64,000 bases of DNA from Sphingomonas adhaesiva. GTDB lineage: Bacteria > Pseudomonadota > Alphaproteobacteria > Sphingomonadales > Sphingomonadaceae. Every line of letters begins with the position of its first letter. Position 1 is the first letter of the stretch. This document shows positions 44,217-52,863 of the stretch, in pieces. The position numbers were made by a program, and so were the translations under genes. The stretch is from contig NZ_JAQIJT010000001.1 in assembly GCF_036946125.1 (NCBI RefSeq), positions 1,078,501-1,142,500 of the forward strand, in the 5' to 3' direction. Under the pieces are notes generated by a model. That model had not been told where the DNA came from and searched no databases. It saw nothing but the letters and a program-made list of their open reading frames with translations.

Positions 44217-46994
44217 TCACCGCGTCGCGGCGACCGCGGGGCCGTACAGAATGCCGTTGAACAGCAGCTTGAACGTCGCATAGGGCTGCGCGCGCTGGGT
44301 CACTTCCGGCCCCATCGCGAACAGCTTGCCGCGGCCGATGTCCGCGTCCGCCACCGCGACCGTGCCGTTCAGCTTCTCCTGACCGACCGCCCAGCCGCTG
44401 CGCAGCGGGGACGTGCCCTCGAACCAGGCGATGCGCTGGACGCCGGGCGCCATCACGAACGGCTGCGCCTCGTCGAAGAACATGTCGACCTTGGGCGTCA
44501 TGCCATAGGCCAGCGGCTGGCGCGGATCGACGCTCGCCTGGATGAGCGAGCCGGGGATGTAGAAGTCCTTGTGCGGCAGCGCGGTGACGCTGCCGTCGAA
44601 CTTCTTCGTCACCAGCGCGGGCTGGAGCGCCGGCGTCAGCCACGTCGCCAGCGTGTTCGCGCTGCCGACCGTGATGACGGTGCCGCCGCCCTGCGCGAAG
44701 TCGCGCACCGCCGGCAGCGTCTTGGCCTCGGTCACCTCGCCCAGCCAGCCGCGATACTCCGCCGGAATCGCCTCGGGCTTGGGCAGGTCGAACCGATAGC
44801 CCCCCGGATACGCCCCGCCGCGCGCCACCGGCACCGTGCCGTCGGCGAACAGCAGCACGTCGTATTTCGCCTTCAGGTTGCCTGCGTCGAGCTGCTGCGG
44901 ATAGACCACCTCGAACGGGAATTCATACTGCTCCAGCAGCCAGCGGGTCCAGCCGGCGGGCATGACCCCGCCGTAGCGATCGACCAGACCGACGCGCACC
45001 GGCTTCAGCTTCCACGTCGTCCCCGCGGGCACGCGCGCCATCGCATAGGCATCGACGCCGAGCGGCGCGGACTGCTCGATCACCGTGCGTGCCGCCGGGG
45101 AGGCGGGCACCCACAAGGCCCCTGCCGCCAGCGTCCGGCCCGCCACCTTCGTCTCGCCCGGCACCCAGTTGACCGGCACCCCCGCCTTCAGCAGCCGGTT
45201 GGTCAGCGTGAAGCCGTTGTTCGCCTCGTGCCCGATCAGCCAGCCGGCATTGCCGCTGCCGACGATTCGCCCCGCAGGCGGAGCGATCTGCTCCGCCGTC
45301 ACCTTCTCGAACGCGCCCGTGAAGCCGTCGAGCACGCGGTCGAACTGCACCCCCATCTGATAGGCGAGCGTATAGCCGGTGATGTCATAGGGCGCCTTGG
45401 GCGGGCCGCCGGGATATTCCGCGTCGTGCGGATGGTCCTGCGGCTCGAACATGTCGAGCACGTGGGGGCGATACGCCTGCGCGGTGCGCACGACATAGCT
45501 GCCCGCGGGATAGCGCTTGCCACCGGCGGTGAAGGCGGCGGTGGCGCGCTCCACGTCGACGCCGTTCTTCAGCAGCGCGTTCAGGAACGCGACCGTCGTC
45601 GGCAGGTCGCGCTGCGCCGCGGGGGGCAGGATGTAGCCGCGCGGATCGCGCGCCGCGGGGTCGTTGAGCACCGAGGCGTAAAGCGACGAATCGACCGGCG
45701 GGGGGCCGCGGAAATACACCTCGCCGCCCGGCGCGGTCTTGCCGTTGGCGGCGGCCTTCACCGCGTCGACGCGCTTGGGCGTGATCGTCCAGCTGTCGCG
45801 ATTGCCCTTGTCGATCGACGCCTTGCCCATGCGCCAGATGTTCATCAGCAGCCGCTCGCGGTTGCGCGCGGCATAGTCCATCACCGCGCGGTCGAGCGAC
45901 CACTGGTACTCCAGGCTGTCCTTCAGATGCCATTCGCGCGGACCGATCGGCAGCGTCTCGTCGTTGCGCGCGAGCTGCTGGTCGGGGATCAGCGGAATCT
46001 TCTCGGGCGTCGGGCCGCCGATGATCTCGGTCAGCAGCCCGATCGAATTGTGGAAATAGGCGACCGAGCGCACCATACCGTTGTGCCAGGTGGAATAGGG
46101 CGCGGCCGAGCGCGCGCCCGACCCGGCCTTGTCCTCCGACACCAGCCGGCTGTGCATCGCCGCGCCGACCTCCTGCAGCTCGTTCATCACGATCGGCGAG
46201 TAATTGTAGTTGAACGGGTCGCGGAACGGCGGAACGAAGACGACCATCCCCGCCGGCCCCGTCTGATGCTGGTTGAAGATGATCTGCGGGAACCACTGGC
46301 GGAAGAAGACGCGGTTGAGCGCGGTCGTCTCCGGCATCTGCGACATGAAGCTGTCGCGGTTGTTATCGTGCCCGACATACTTCTGGTACAGCCGCGGGAT
46401 GGTGCGGAACTCGCGGTCCTTGGGGTCCTTGTTGCGCATGTACCAGTCGGCGACCAGCTGGAGCCCGTCCGGATTGTCGTGGCCGAAGAGCACGATCGTC
46501 TCGTCCAGGATGCGCTTCGTCTCCGCATCCTGCCCGCTCAGCATGCGGTAGAGGACGTGGATCTGGCTTTGCGTCGTCACCGTCTCGGTCGCGTGCAGCC
46601 CGGCGTCGATCCAGACGACCGCGCGGCCTTCGCCCGCGAGCGCCTGCGCCTGCGCCTCGGTCAGCCCGTCGGCCTTGGCCAGCTGCTGCGCGATGGTGCG
46701 GTAGCGCTCGAGCTTCGCCAGATTGGCGGGGCTGGAGACGATCGCGACCCACATCGTGCGCCCCTCGGCGGACTTGCCGATGTCGATCAGCTTGATCCGG
46801 TCCGACTGCGCCGCCAGCGTCTTCAGATACTTTTCGTACGCATCGTAATTGGCGAGATAATAGTCGCTGCCGGGCTCGGTCGCGAACGCCTCGGCGGGCG
46901 AGGGGAGCGCACCGACCCTGGGACTGATCGGCTCCGCGCCGGCGGGGAGTGCGAGTGCCAGCGCCGCCGCGCCCATCAGGAAGGCCGTCTTCAT
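44217..46994 (-). CDS. Secreted M14 family zinc carboxypeptidase-like protein
   Basis: A 925-residue exported protein with a signal peptide (MKTAFLMGAAALALALPAGA). The M14 domain (about 45-370) shows the zinc-binding HxxE in DAGLHATETVT and later NQHQTGPAG, with HDNPDGLQL between. The remaining 500 residues are a large C-terminal region with a GATase-like stretch (VITVGSANTLATWLTP), common in this bacterial family. It probably acts on peptides or peptidoglycan in the periplasm. The ATG at 46994 was preferred over 47012 because AAGGGG precedes it. Confidence 0.85.
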   Translation of the reverse strand: MKTAFLMGAAALALALPAGAEPISPRVGALPSPAEAFATEPGSDYYLANYDAYEKYLKTLAAQSDRIKLIDIGKSAEGRTMWVAIVSSPANLAKLERYRTIAQQLAKADGLTEAQAQALAGEGRAVVWIDAGLHATETVTTQSQIHVLYRMLSGQDAETKRILDETIVLFGHDNPDGLQLVADWYMRNKDPKDREFRTIPRLYQKYVGHDNNRDSFMSQMPETTALNRVFFRQWFPQIIFNQHQTGPAGMVVFVPPFRDPFNYNYSPIVMNELQEVGAAMHSRLVSEDKAGSGARSAAPYSTWHNGMVRSVAYFHNSIGLLTEIIGGPTPEKIPLIPDQQLARNDETLPIGPREWHLKDSLEYQWSLDRAVMDYAARNRERLLMNIWRMGKASIDKGNRDSWTITPKRVDAVKAAANGKTAPGGEVYFRGPPPVDSSLYASVLNDPAARDPRGYILPPAAQRDLPTTVAFLNALLKNGVDVERATAAFTAGGKRYPAGSYVVRTAQAYRPHVLDMFEPQDHPHDAEYPGGPPKAPYDITGYTLAYQMGVQFDRVLDGFTGAFEKVTAEQIAPPAGRIVGSGNAGWLIGHEANNGFTLTNRLLKAGVPVNWVPGETKVAGRTLAAGALWVPASPAARTVIEQSAPLGVDAYAMARVPAGTTWKLKPVRVGLVDRYGGVMPAGWTRWLLEQYEFPFEVVYPQQLDAGNLKAKYDVLLFADGTVPVARGGAYPGGYRFDLPKPEAIPAEYRGWLGEVTEAKTLPAVRDFAQGGGTVITVGSANTLATWLTPALQPALVTKKFDGSVTALPHKDFYIPGSLIQASVDPRQPLAYGMTPKVDMFFDEAQPFVMAPGVQRIAWFEGTSPLRSGWAVGQEKLNGTVAVADADIGRGKLFAMGPEVTQRAQPYATFKLLFNGILYGPAVAATR

Positions 46995-47036
46995 CGCGTC
47001 AGTCCCCTTCATGCCCGTTATCGTTGCGTGACGCTC

Positions 47037-47102
47037 CTCTCCCTCTCCCCTCGTGGGAGAGGGAAGGGGCCCGCCGCCGACGGCGGTGGGAAGGGTGAGG
47101 GG
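47037..47102. repeat. Intergenic palindromic repeat
   Basis: Inverted CTCTCCCTCTCCC/GGGAGAGGGA and GGTGGGAAGGGTGAGG segments repeat the unit seen at 20972-21069. It lies in the gap upstream of the M14 gene and beyond the oxygenase stop. Confidence 0.6.
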
Positions 47103-47160
47103 GCGCCCCCGTCAATATGACGCAATCGCCCGTCCCTTCCGCACCCGCCCCACGAAAAAA

Positions 47161-48444
47161 TCACGCCGGGACGAGGTCGAACGCCACCGTCAGCCGCGGC
47201 GCATCGCCCGTGAACGGCTCCGTCCCGTGCCACAGGTACGAGGGGAACAGCGCCAGCATCCCCGGTTCGGGCCGGACATGCCGAAAGGGCGCGAGCGCCG
47301 GCATCGTCGGCACCCCCGGTCGCCCGAAGGCCAGCCATCCCTGCGGCGGCGTCGCCACCGCATCCGGCAACGCGACGTAGAAGGCCGAGGACAGCCACCC
47401 CGCCGGATGGATGTGATCGGTGTGGAAGCCCCCCGGCATCAGCCGCACCGACCAGGCGCCGGCGATGGCATATCCGCCCCGCACCCGACGCCGCACCGGG
47501 TCGTCGCCGCGACCCAGCGCCGCGACATGCGCGCGGATCGGCGCGTCGAAGGCGGCGAACAGCGCGGCGATGACGGGCGTGTCGACCTTCGACAGGTCGA
47601 CCTGAGTCTGGCTGCCGTGGCGGATCGACTGCTCCAGCGGATGCGCGCGCCACGCGTGCAGCGCGGCCAGCGCCTCGGCCAGATCGCGCAGATAGGCGGG
47701 CAGGTCCGGCCAGCCCGGCGGCGTCGCGACGATGGCGGTGGAGACCAGCGCCGCATCCTCGCACAAGGCGGCGTGCCGCGCGTCGCCGGTCAGCCGCCAC
47801 GCGGTCGCCATCAGCGCGATCGCCGCCTGGTCCTCGGGCGCGGCGGCGACGACCCGCTCCGCCAGCGCGGCTGCCTCGCCGATGCGGCCCAGATGCAGCA
47901 GCGCCTCCACCGCGGCGCGCGCCGCTTCGATCGAGGCCGGCGCGGCGCGCAGCGCGGCGGTGGCATGGTCCAGTTGCGCCGCGCCGCGCCCCATCTGCCC
48001 GGCCACCCCCGCCGCTGCCAGCCGCAGCGCCACGTTGCCAGAGGCGCGCGCCAGCGCGCGGTCGAGCACCTGCGCCGCGCGCGCGGCATCTCCCACCCCG
48101 CTCAGCACCGTCGCGCGCACCAGCGCCAGCTCGGGCGTGTCCGGCGCGCGGTCGAGCGGGGCCATGGCGGTGCGCGCATCCGCGCTGCGCATCCAGCGCA
48201 GCTGCGCCCAGTCGCGGTGCGCCACCGCATAATCCGGCCGCCGCGCGATCGCCGCGGCGAATGCGGCCTCCGCCTCGTCCAGCCGGTGCAGGCCCTGAAG
48301 CGCGCGCGCCTGCACCAGATGGGTCTCGGGCGCGTTCCCACCCGCCGCGAATGCGCGCGCGCAGGCCGCCACGGCGCCCGCGAAGTCCCCCGCGTCCCCC
48401 AATCGGGCGGCGAGATTGTGCTCCGCGACCGCCGATCGCGTCAC
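47161..48444 (-). CDS. TPR protein with C-terminal 2OG-Fe(II) oxygenase domain
   Basis: A 427-residue protein. Tetratricopeptide-like helices fill about 1-250 (repeated A..G...A..A...A patterns such as HRLDEAEAAFAAAIARRPDY). A 2-oxoglutarate/Fe(II) oxygenase domain follows, with the iron triad in FHTDHIHPAGWLSSAFYV (HxD) and YLWHGTEPF, and the 2OG Arg probably in DAPRLTVAFD. It starts with GTG at 48444 overlapping the upstream fusion-gene stop as GTGA, so the two are coupled. The substrate, protein or small molecule, is unknown. Confidence 0.78.
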   Translation of the reverse strand: MTRSAVAEHNLAARLGDAGDFAGAVAACARAFAAGGNAPETHLVQARALQGLHRLDEAEAAFAAAIARRPDYAVAHRDWAQLRWMRSADARTAMAPLDRAPDTPELALVRATVLSGVGDAARAAQVLDRALARASGNVALRLAAAGVAGQMGRGAAQLDHATAALRAAPASIEAARAAVEALLHLGRIGEAAALAERVVAAAPEDQAAIALMATAWRLTGDARHAALCEDAALVSTAIVATPPGWPDLPAYLRDLAEALAALHAWRAHPLEQSIRHGSQTQVDLSKVDTPVIAALFAAFDAPIRAHVAALGRGDDPVRRRVRGGYAIAGAWSVRLMPGGFHTDHIHPAGWLSSAFYVALPDAVATPPQGWLAFGRPGVPTMPALAPFRHVRPEPGMLALFPSYLWHGTEPFTGDAPRLTVAFDLVPA

Positions 48445-49499
48445 CGCCGCGGCACCTTCGGCCGCAGCGCGGACAGCACGCCGCGCACCGTGCGCACCTC
48501 CAGCGTGTTCCACCCCGGCTTCGTCAGCAAGGTGCGCAGCGTCCGCCGCGTCGCAACGGTGCGCGCCTCCGGAAAGAAATAGCCCGCATCCTCCAGCATC
48601 GCGTCCAACTGCCCGATCATCCCCTCCAGTTCCTCCTGCGGTGCCGGGGGCAGCAGCCCGGTATCGGGCGGGGAGGCGAGCGCGACGCCCTTCGACCATT
48701 CGTAGGCGACCAGAATGACGGCCTGCGCCAGGTTGAGGCTGCCGAACTCGGGGTTGATCGGCACCGTCACGATGGTCCGCGCGAGCGCCACGTCATCGGT
48801 TTCCAGCCCGGAGCGTTCCGGCCCGAACAGGATCGCGGTGCGCGCGGGGCTGGCGTGGATGTCGCGCGCGGCCTGTTCGGGGGTGACGACGGGCTTCGTC
48901 ACGCCGCGTTTGCGCACCGTGGTGGCATAGACGTGCGCACAATCCGCGACCGCCTCGGCGACGGTGTCGAACACCTGTGCCCGCTCCAGCACGATGTCCG
49001 CACCCGATGCGGCCGGGCCCGCCTGCGGATTGGGCCAGCCGTCGCGCGGCGCGACGAGGCGCATCTCGACCAGCCCGAAATTGAGCATCGCGCGCGCGGC
49101 CTTGCCGATGTTCTCGCCGAGCTGCGGGCGGACGAGGACGATGACGGGGGGCGGGGCGGGGGCAGGGTCGCCTTCCATCCGTTCGTCATGAGGAGCCGCT
49201 GCGAGGCGCTTCGCACGCTCACCCGGGGGCATCGCAGCCTTGTGCAGCGTATCCCAATCACTCACGATCAACGCTTCCTTCTTGGCACGCGACCAGCCCT
49301 TGATCCGTCTCTCGGCGGCGAGCGCTTCGTCACGGGTCGAAAACTCCTGTGACCAAGCGAGCTCGACGGGACGGCGATCATGGGTGTAGCCGGGTATAGC
49401 GCCGCCTTGGTGCTGCGCGACACGATGCTCTAGGTGGTCGGTATGACCGGCATAATAGCTGCCGTCCGAGCAGCGAAGAAGATAGGCGTGGAATACCAA
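48441..49499 (-). CDS. GIY-YIG nuclease domain fused to TrmJ-type RNA methyltransferase
   Basis: One uninterrupted frame carries a GIY-YIG domain (VFHAYLLRCSDGSYYAGHT, then ERRIKGWSRAKKEALI; about 1-95) and a SPOUT methyltransferase of the TrmJ/YjtD type (VIVLVRPQLGENIGKAARAM, ILFGPERSGLETDDVA, INPEFGSLNLAQAV). TrmJ methylates the ribose of tRNA position 32. I propose a TTG start at 49499 preceded by AAGAGG; an ATG at 49556 reads through a repeat. An internal ATG at 49178 would give a normal 245-residue TrmJ, so both long and short products are possible. Confidence 0.78.
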   Translation of the reverse strand: MVFHAYLLRCSDGSYYAGHTDHLEHRVAQHQGGAIPGYTHDRRPVELAWSQEFSTRDEALAAERRIKGWSRAKKEALIVSDWDTLHKAAMPPGERAKRLAAAPHDERMEGDPAPAPPPVIVLVRPQLGENIGKAARAMLNFGLVEMRLVAPRDGWPNPQAGPAASGADIVLERAQVFDTVAEAVADCAHVYATTVRKRGVTKPVVTPEQAARDIHASPARTAILFGPERSGLETDDVALARTIVTVPINPEFGSLNLAQAVILVAYEWSKGVALASPPDTGLLPPAPQEELEGMIGQLDAMLEDAGYFFPEARTVATRRTLRTLLTKPGWNTLEVRTVRGVLSALRPKVPRR

Positions 49500-49520
49500 G
49501 GGCGGACCTCTTCGAAACCT

Positions 49521-49638
49521 CCGTTCGCCCTGAGCGAAGTCGAAGGGCAAGCGCAAGGCTTATGCCCGTCTGCGTCGTCTATGGCGTGAAACGTGGTCGC
49601 GTTGGTGCGTGGCCTTCGACTTCGCTCAGGCCGAACGG
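49521..49638. repeat. CCTTCGACTTCGCTCAGG inverted repeat pair
   Basis: Arms of about 26 bp (49521-49547 and 49613-49638) face each other around a 65 bp spacer. This widespread intergenic repeat encodes the spurious PFDFAQGERR peptide when translated. It fills most of the 258 bp between nrdR and the GIY-YIG/TrmJ start. Confidence 0.75.
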
Positions 49639-49757
49639 ACGTGGAGCGCGGAACACGACGGGGAACCCTTTGTGCCAAGCGAGGCCGAAGCGCCGCCGGC
49701 GTGCGTCGGCTTTGATTCCGGTGAGTGCGGGCAAGGGGCACACAGATTGAAGCCCGC

Positions 49758-50219
49758 TCACCCCCGCCCGGCTTCCTCCACGCTGCCGGCGAATTCCTCG
49801 AAGTCACGCGCTTCGCCGAACTCGCGGTACACGCTGGCGAAACGGATATAGGCGACGGAATCCAGCCCCTTCAGCCCGTCCATCACCATCTCCCCGATAC
49901 GCTTGGACGACACCTCCGCGTCGCCGCTCGTCTCCAGCTGGCGCTGGATGCCGCTCACCAGCCGTTCCAGCTGGACGGGCTCGACCGGCCGCTTGCGCGC
50001 CGCGATCGCGATCGAGCGCAGCAGCTTCTCCCGGTCGAAGGGCTCGCGGCGATGCTCGCTCTTCACCACGGTCAGGTCGCGCAGCTGGATGCGCTCGAAC
50101 GTGGTGAAGCGCGCCGCGCAACCCTCGCACTGGCGCCGCCGCCGGATCGCCGCCCCGTCGTCGGTGGGGCGGCTGTCCTTCACCTGGCTCGCCTCGTGAC
50201 CGCAGAAGGGGCAGCGCAT
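49758..50219 (-). CDS. nrdR: Transcriptional repressor NrdR
   Basis: A 153-residue repressor of ribonucleotide reductase genes. It has a zinc ribbon with C3, C6, C31 and C34 (MRCPFCGHE, RRQCEGCAARFTTFE) and an ATP-cone domain (TVVKSEHRREPFDREKLLRS to VAYIRFASVYREF). It senses dATP/ATP and binds NrdR boxes elsewhere; none is seen here. It follows glyA and a small TM gene closely, the usual alphaproteobacterial glyA-nrdR neighbourhood. Confidence 0.95.
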   Translation of the reverse strand: MRCPFCGHEASQVKDSRPTDDGAAIRRRRQCEGCAARFTTFERIQLRDLTVVKSEHRREPFDREKLLRSIAIAARKRPVEPVQLERLVSGIQRQLETSGDAEVSSKRIGEMVMDGLKGLDSVAYIRFASVYREFGEARDFEEFAGSVEEAGRG

Positions 50220-50225
50220 ACCGGA

Positions 50226-50423
50226 TCAGTAGCCCTTGTTCTTCGTGCCCTTGTGATACGCCCAGGCGGCGCCCGCCAGCGCGCCGAACACCGGGCCGAC
50301 GAACGGCACCGGGATTGCGACGACCGCGCCCAGCGCACCCCATTTGGCCATGCTCTTGCCCAGGCCCGGCGTGCCCTTCACGTTCGCCTGCACTTCGCCG
50401 ATCTTCTCGTCGAACTTCGCCAC
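50226..50423 (-). CDS. Small hydrophobic protein between glyA and nrdR
   Basis: A 65-residue protein: charged helix to about residue 25, then a hydrophobic hairpin (GALGAVVAIPVPFVGPVFGALAG as overlapping segments) and a basic tail. It starts at GTG (50423) with a strong AAAGGAGA 7 nt upstream. Spacing to glyA (13 nt) and nrdR (6 nt) shows an operon. Function unknown. Confidence 0.7.
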   Translation of the reverse strand: MAKFDEKIGEVQANVKGTPGLGKSMAKWGALGAVVAIPVPFVGPVFGALAGAAWAYHKGTKNKGY

Positions 50424-50436
50424 GTATCGATCTCCT

Positions 50437-51744
50437 TTACGAATAGATGGGGAACCGAGCGCACAGCGCGCGCACACGTTCCCGCACATTCGCCTCGACC
50501 GCCGGATCGCCCGCTTCGCCCTTCGCGGCGAGGCCGTCGAGCACGTCGGCGACCATGTTGCCGATCTCGCGGAATTCCGCCGTGCCGAACCCGCGCGTGG
50601 TGCCCGCTGGGCTGCCGACGCGGATGCCGCTGGTCTTCATCGGCGGCAGCGGGTCGTTGGGGATGCCGTTCTTGTTGCAGGTGATGCCGGCACGCTCCAG
50701 CGCCTCGTCCGCGTCCTTGCCCGTGACCTTCAGAGGGGTGAGGTCGACCAGCGCCAGATGCGTGTCGGTGCCGCCGGAGACGAGGTCCGCGCCGCGCTCC
50801 TTCAGCGTCGCGGCCAGCACCTTGGCGTTCTCGACCACGCTCGCGGCATAGCTCTTGAACTCGGGGCGCAGCGCCTCGCCGAACGCGACCGCCTTCGCCG
50901 CGATGACGTGCATCAGCGGGCCGCCCTGGAGCCCCGGGAACACCGCCGAATTGATCTTCTTCGCGATGGCCTCGTCGTTGGTCAGCACCATGCCGCCGCG
51001 CGGCCCGCGCAGCGTCTTGTGCGTGGTCGTCGTGACGACATGCGCGTGACCGAACGGGGTCGGGTGGACGCCGCCCGCGACCAGCCCCGCGAAATGCGCC
51101 ATGTCGACCATGAAGAACGCGCCGACCTTGTCCGCGATGCTGCGGAAACGCGCGAAGTCGATGTGGCGCGGATAGGCCGAGCCGCCGGTGATGATGAGCT
51201 TGGGCCTGGTCTCGATCGCTTGGCGTTCGACCGCGTCATAGTCGATCAGGTGCGTGTCGGCGGTGACGCCGTACTGGACCGCGTCGAACCACTTGCCGCT
51301 CATCGCCGCCTTCGCGCCGTGGGTCAGATGGCCGCCGGCGTCCAGGCTAAGCCCCATCACCGTATCGCCCGGCTTCGTCAGCGCCAGCATCACCGCGCCG
51401 TTCGCCTGCGCGCCGGAATGCGGCTGCACGTTGACGAAGCCGCAGTCGAACAGCTGCTTCGCGCGGTCGATCGCCAGCTGCTCGACCTCGTCCGACGGGT
51501 GGCAGCCCTGGTAATAGCGCTTGCCGGGATATCCCTCGGCATATTTGTTGGTGAAGACGCTGCCCTGCGCCTCCAGCACCGCGCGGCTGACGATATTCTC
51601 CGACGCGATCAGCTCGATCTGGGTCTGCTCGCGCGTCAGCTCGTGCTCGACACCCGCGAAGACGGCGGGGTCGGCATCGGCGAGGCCGCGGGTGAAGAAG
51701 CCGTCGGGCTGGACGTCGTGGAGGGCGGCGGGGTTCGTGCTCAT
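50437..51744 (-). CDS. glyA: Serine hydroxymethyltransferase
   Basis: A 435-residue PLP enzyme interconverting serine and glycine with tetrahydrofolate. Signatures are ELIASENIVS, YAEGYPGKRYYQGC, HSGAQANGAV, and the PLP lysine in HVVTTTTHKTLRGPRGG. AAGGAG precedes the ATG at 51744, which overlaps the rpiB stop as ATGA. Length is standard. Confidence 0.97.
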   Translation of the reverse strand: MSTNPAALHDVQPDGFFTRGLADADPAVFAGVEHELTREQTQIELIASENIVSRAVLEAQGSVFTNKYAEGYPGKRYYQGCHPSDEVEQLAIDRAKQLFDCGFVNVQPHSGAQANGAVMLALTKPGDTVMGLSLDAGGHLTHGAKAAMSGKWFDAVQYGVTADTHLIDYDAVERQAIETRPKLIITGGSAYPRHIDFARFRSIADKVGAFFMVDMAHFAGLVAGGVHPTPFGHAHVVTTTTHKTLRGPRGGMVLTNDEAIAKKINSAVFPGLQGGPLMHVIAAKAVAFGEALRPEFKSYAASVVENAKVLAATLKERGADLVSGGTDTHLALVDLTPLKVTGKDADEALERAGITCNKNGIPNDPLPPMKTSGIRVGSPAGTTRGFGTAEFREIGNMVADVLDGLAAKGEAGDPAVEANVRERVRALCARFPIYS

Positions 51745-52175
51745 GCGGGCTCCTTGAGCATGTCGACGCGCGCGGCATGGCGCCCGCCGAGAAAATCGGT
51801 GGAGAGGAAGGCGGTGACGCACGCGCGCGCCATTTCAGCGCCGATCACGCGCGCGCCCATCGCGATGGCGTTGGCGTCGTTGTGCTGACGCGCGAGCGAG
51901 GCGGACAGCGGCTCCGAGACGAGCGCGCAGCGCAGGGCGGGGTTGCGGTTGACCGCGATCGAGATGCCGATGCCGGAACCGCACAGCGCGATCCCGCGCT
52001 CCGCCTCGCCGGACGCGACCGCCTCGGCCAGGCGGCGGCCGTAATCGGGATAGTTGACGCTGTCGGGCCCGTGCGTGCCCAGGTCGAGCATGTCGTGCCC
52101 CTCACCGGACAGCCAGTCGCGCAATTCGTCCTTCAACGAGACGGCGGCATGGTCGCAGGCGATAGCGATGCGCAA
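51741..52175 (-). CDS. rpiB: Ribose-5-phosphate isomerase B
   Basis: A 144-residue RpiB/LacAB-family enzyme of the pentose phosphate pathway. Motifs are MRIAIACDHAA, VNYPDYG, the catalytic Cys region ALCGSGIGISIAVNR, and HNDANAIAMGARV. It is the first gene of the rpiB-glyA operon, linked by a 4 bp overlap, and divergent from a lipoprotein gene. Confidence 0.95.
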   Translation of the reverse strand: MRIAIACDHAAVSLKDELRDWLSGEGHDMLDLGTHGPDSVNYPDYGRRLAEAVASGEAERGIALCGSGIGISIAVNRNPALRCALVSEPLSASLARQHNDANAIAMGARVIGAEMARACVTAFLSTDFLGGRHAARVDMLKEPA

Positions 52176-52240
52176 GGAACGACTCCCCGGGGCAGTGGAT
52201 GCGCGCAGCCTCTAGCGTCGCCCTGCGCGAAACGCCACCC

Positions 52241-52265
52241 GGAACGGCAGCAGCGGGGCAGGGTT
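52241..52265 (+). promoter_or_regulatory. EcfG-like promoter candidate
   Basis: GGAAC (52241-52245), a 17 nt spacer, then GTT (52263-52265). This matches the general-stress-response sigma consensus of Alphaproteobacteria (GGAAC-N16/17-GTT). The start point would fall at or next to the lipoprotein ATG (52274), giving a leaderless message, so I hold it loosely. Confidence 0.35.
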
Positions 52266-52273
52266 GTTGCGAC

Positions 52274-52717
52274 ATGAACCGGATCGCCCTGCTCGCCCCG
52301 CTGGCGCTCGCCGCCTGCGGCAAACCCGCCCAGCCGACGCCCGCGGAGACGCGCGGCGCGACCGGCCCGGCACCCGCGGTCATCACGCCCGCCCCCGCCG
52401 CCAGCGCGGTCGCGCCCGAACCCGCCGCGACCGCGAGGCCGGAGGCGGACTATCTCGGCAAATGGATCGGGGTGGAGGGCATGGTCCTCAACGTGACCAA
52501 GCGTGCCGGCGGCGGCGTCACGCTGGAGATTCAATGGGATCTCGACAACAAGGGCACGTTCCCCGGATCGGTCACCGCGGAAGGGCTGCGCTTCACCCGC
52601 GACGGAAAGGACGAGATCGCGGTGCCGAGCGACGGCGATGCGACCGGGCTGAAATGGCTGGCGGGGAAGAAGGATTGCCTGACGGTGAAGCCGGGCGAGG
52701 GGTATTGCCGGGGATGA
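52274..52717 (+). CDS. Hypothetical lipoprotein
   Basis: A 147-residue protein with a lipoprotein signal (MNRIALLAPLALAACGK), a Pro/Ala linker (about 18-60), and a compact beta-rich domain beginning YLGKWIGVEGMVLNV and ending CLTVKPGEGYCRG with two cysteines that may pair. It is probably anchored in the outer or inner membrane. No known family is recognised. Confidence 0.72.
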   Translation: MNRIALLAPLALAACGKPAQPTPAETRGATGPAPAVITPAPAASAVAPEPAATARPEADYLGKWIGVEGMVLNVTKRAGGGVTLEIQWDLDNKGTFPGSVTAEGLRFTRDGKDEIAVPSDGDATGLKWLAGKKDCLTVKPGEGYCRG

Positions 52718-52725
52718 TCGCCGTT

Positions 52726-52751
52726 AGCCCCTCCCCCAGGTGGGAGGGGCT
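52726..52751. terminator. Hairpin after lipoprotein gene
   Basis: AGCCCCTCCC and its complement form a 10 bp stem around CCAGGT, 8 nt after the lipoprotein stop. There is no T-run, so it is a terminator-like hairpin rather than a canonical one. Confidence 0.5.
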
Positions 52752-52863
52752 GCCGACGGCCAACGGAACATTTTTCGCACTGCAACGTGAGGGGCACCCG
52801 CCGCCCCGCGTCTGACCCGGTGAAGCCACCCGAACGAGGTGGCCCGAACCAGGGACAGTTTCC

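Noticed and set aside
49502..49556. An N-terminal extension MRLPFDFAQGERRF on the GIY-YIG/TrmJ protein
   Set aside because: It is translated from an intergenic repeat arm, so a TTG start at 49499 with its own AAGAGG is preferred.
52765..52789. GGAAC-N17-GTG before the TonB receptor
   Set aside because: The -10 element is GTG instead of GTT and the distance to the start is long; not strong enough to list.
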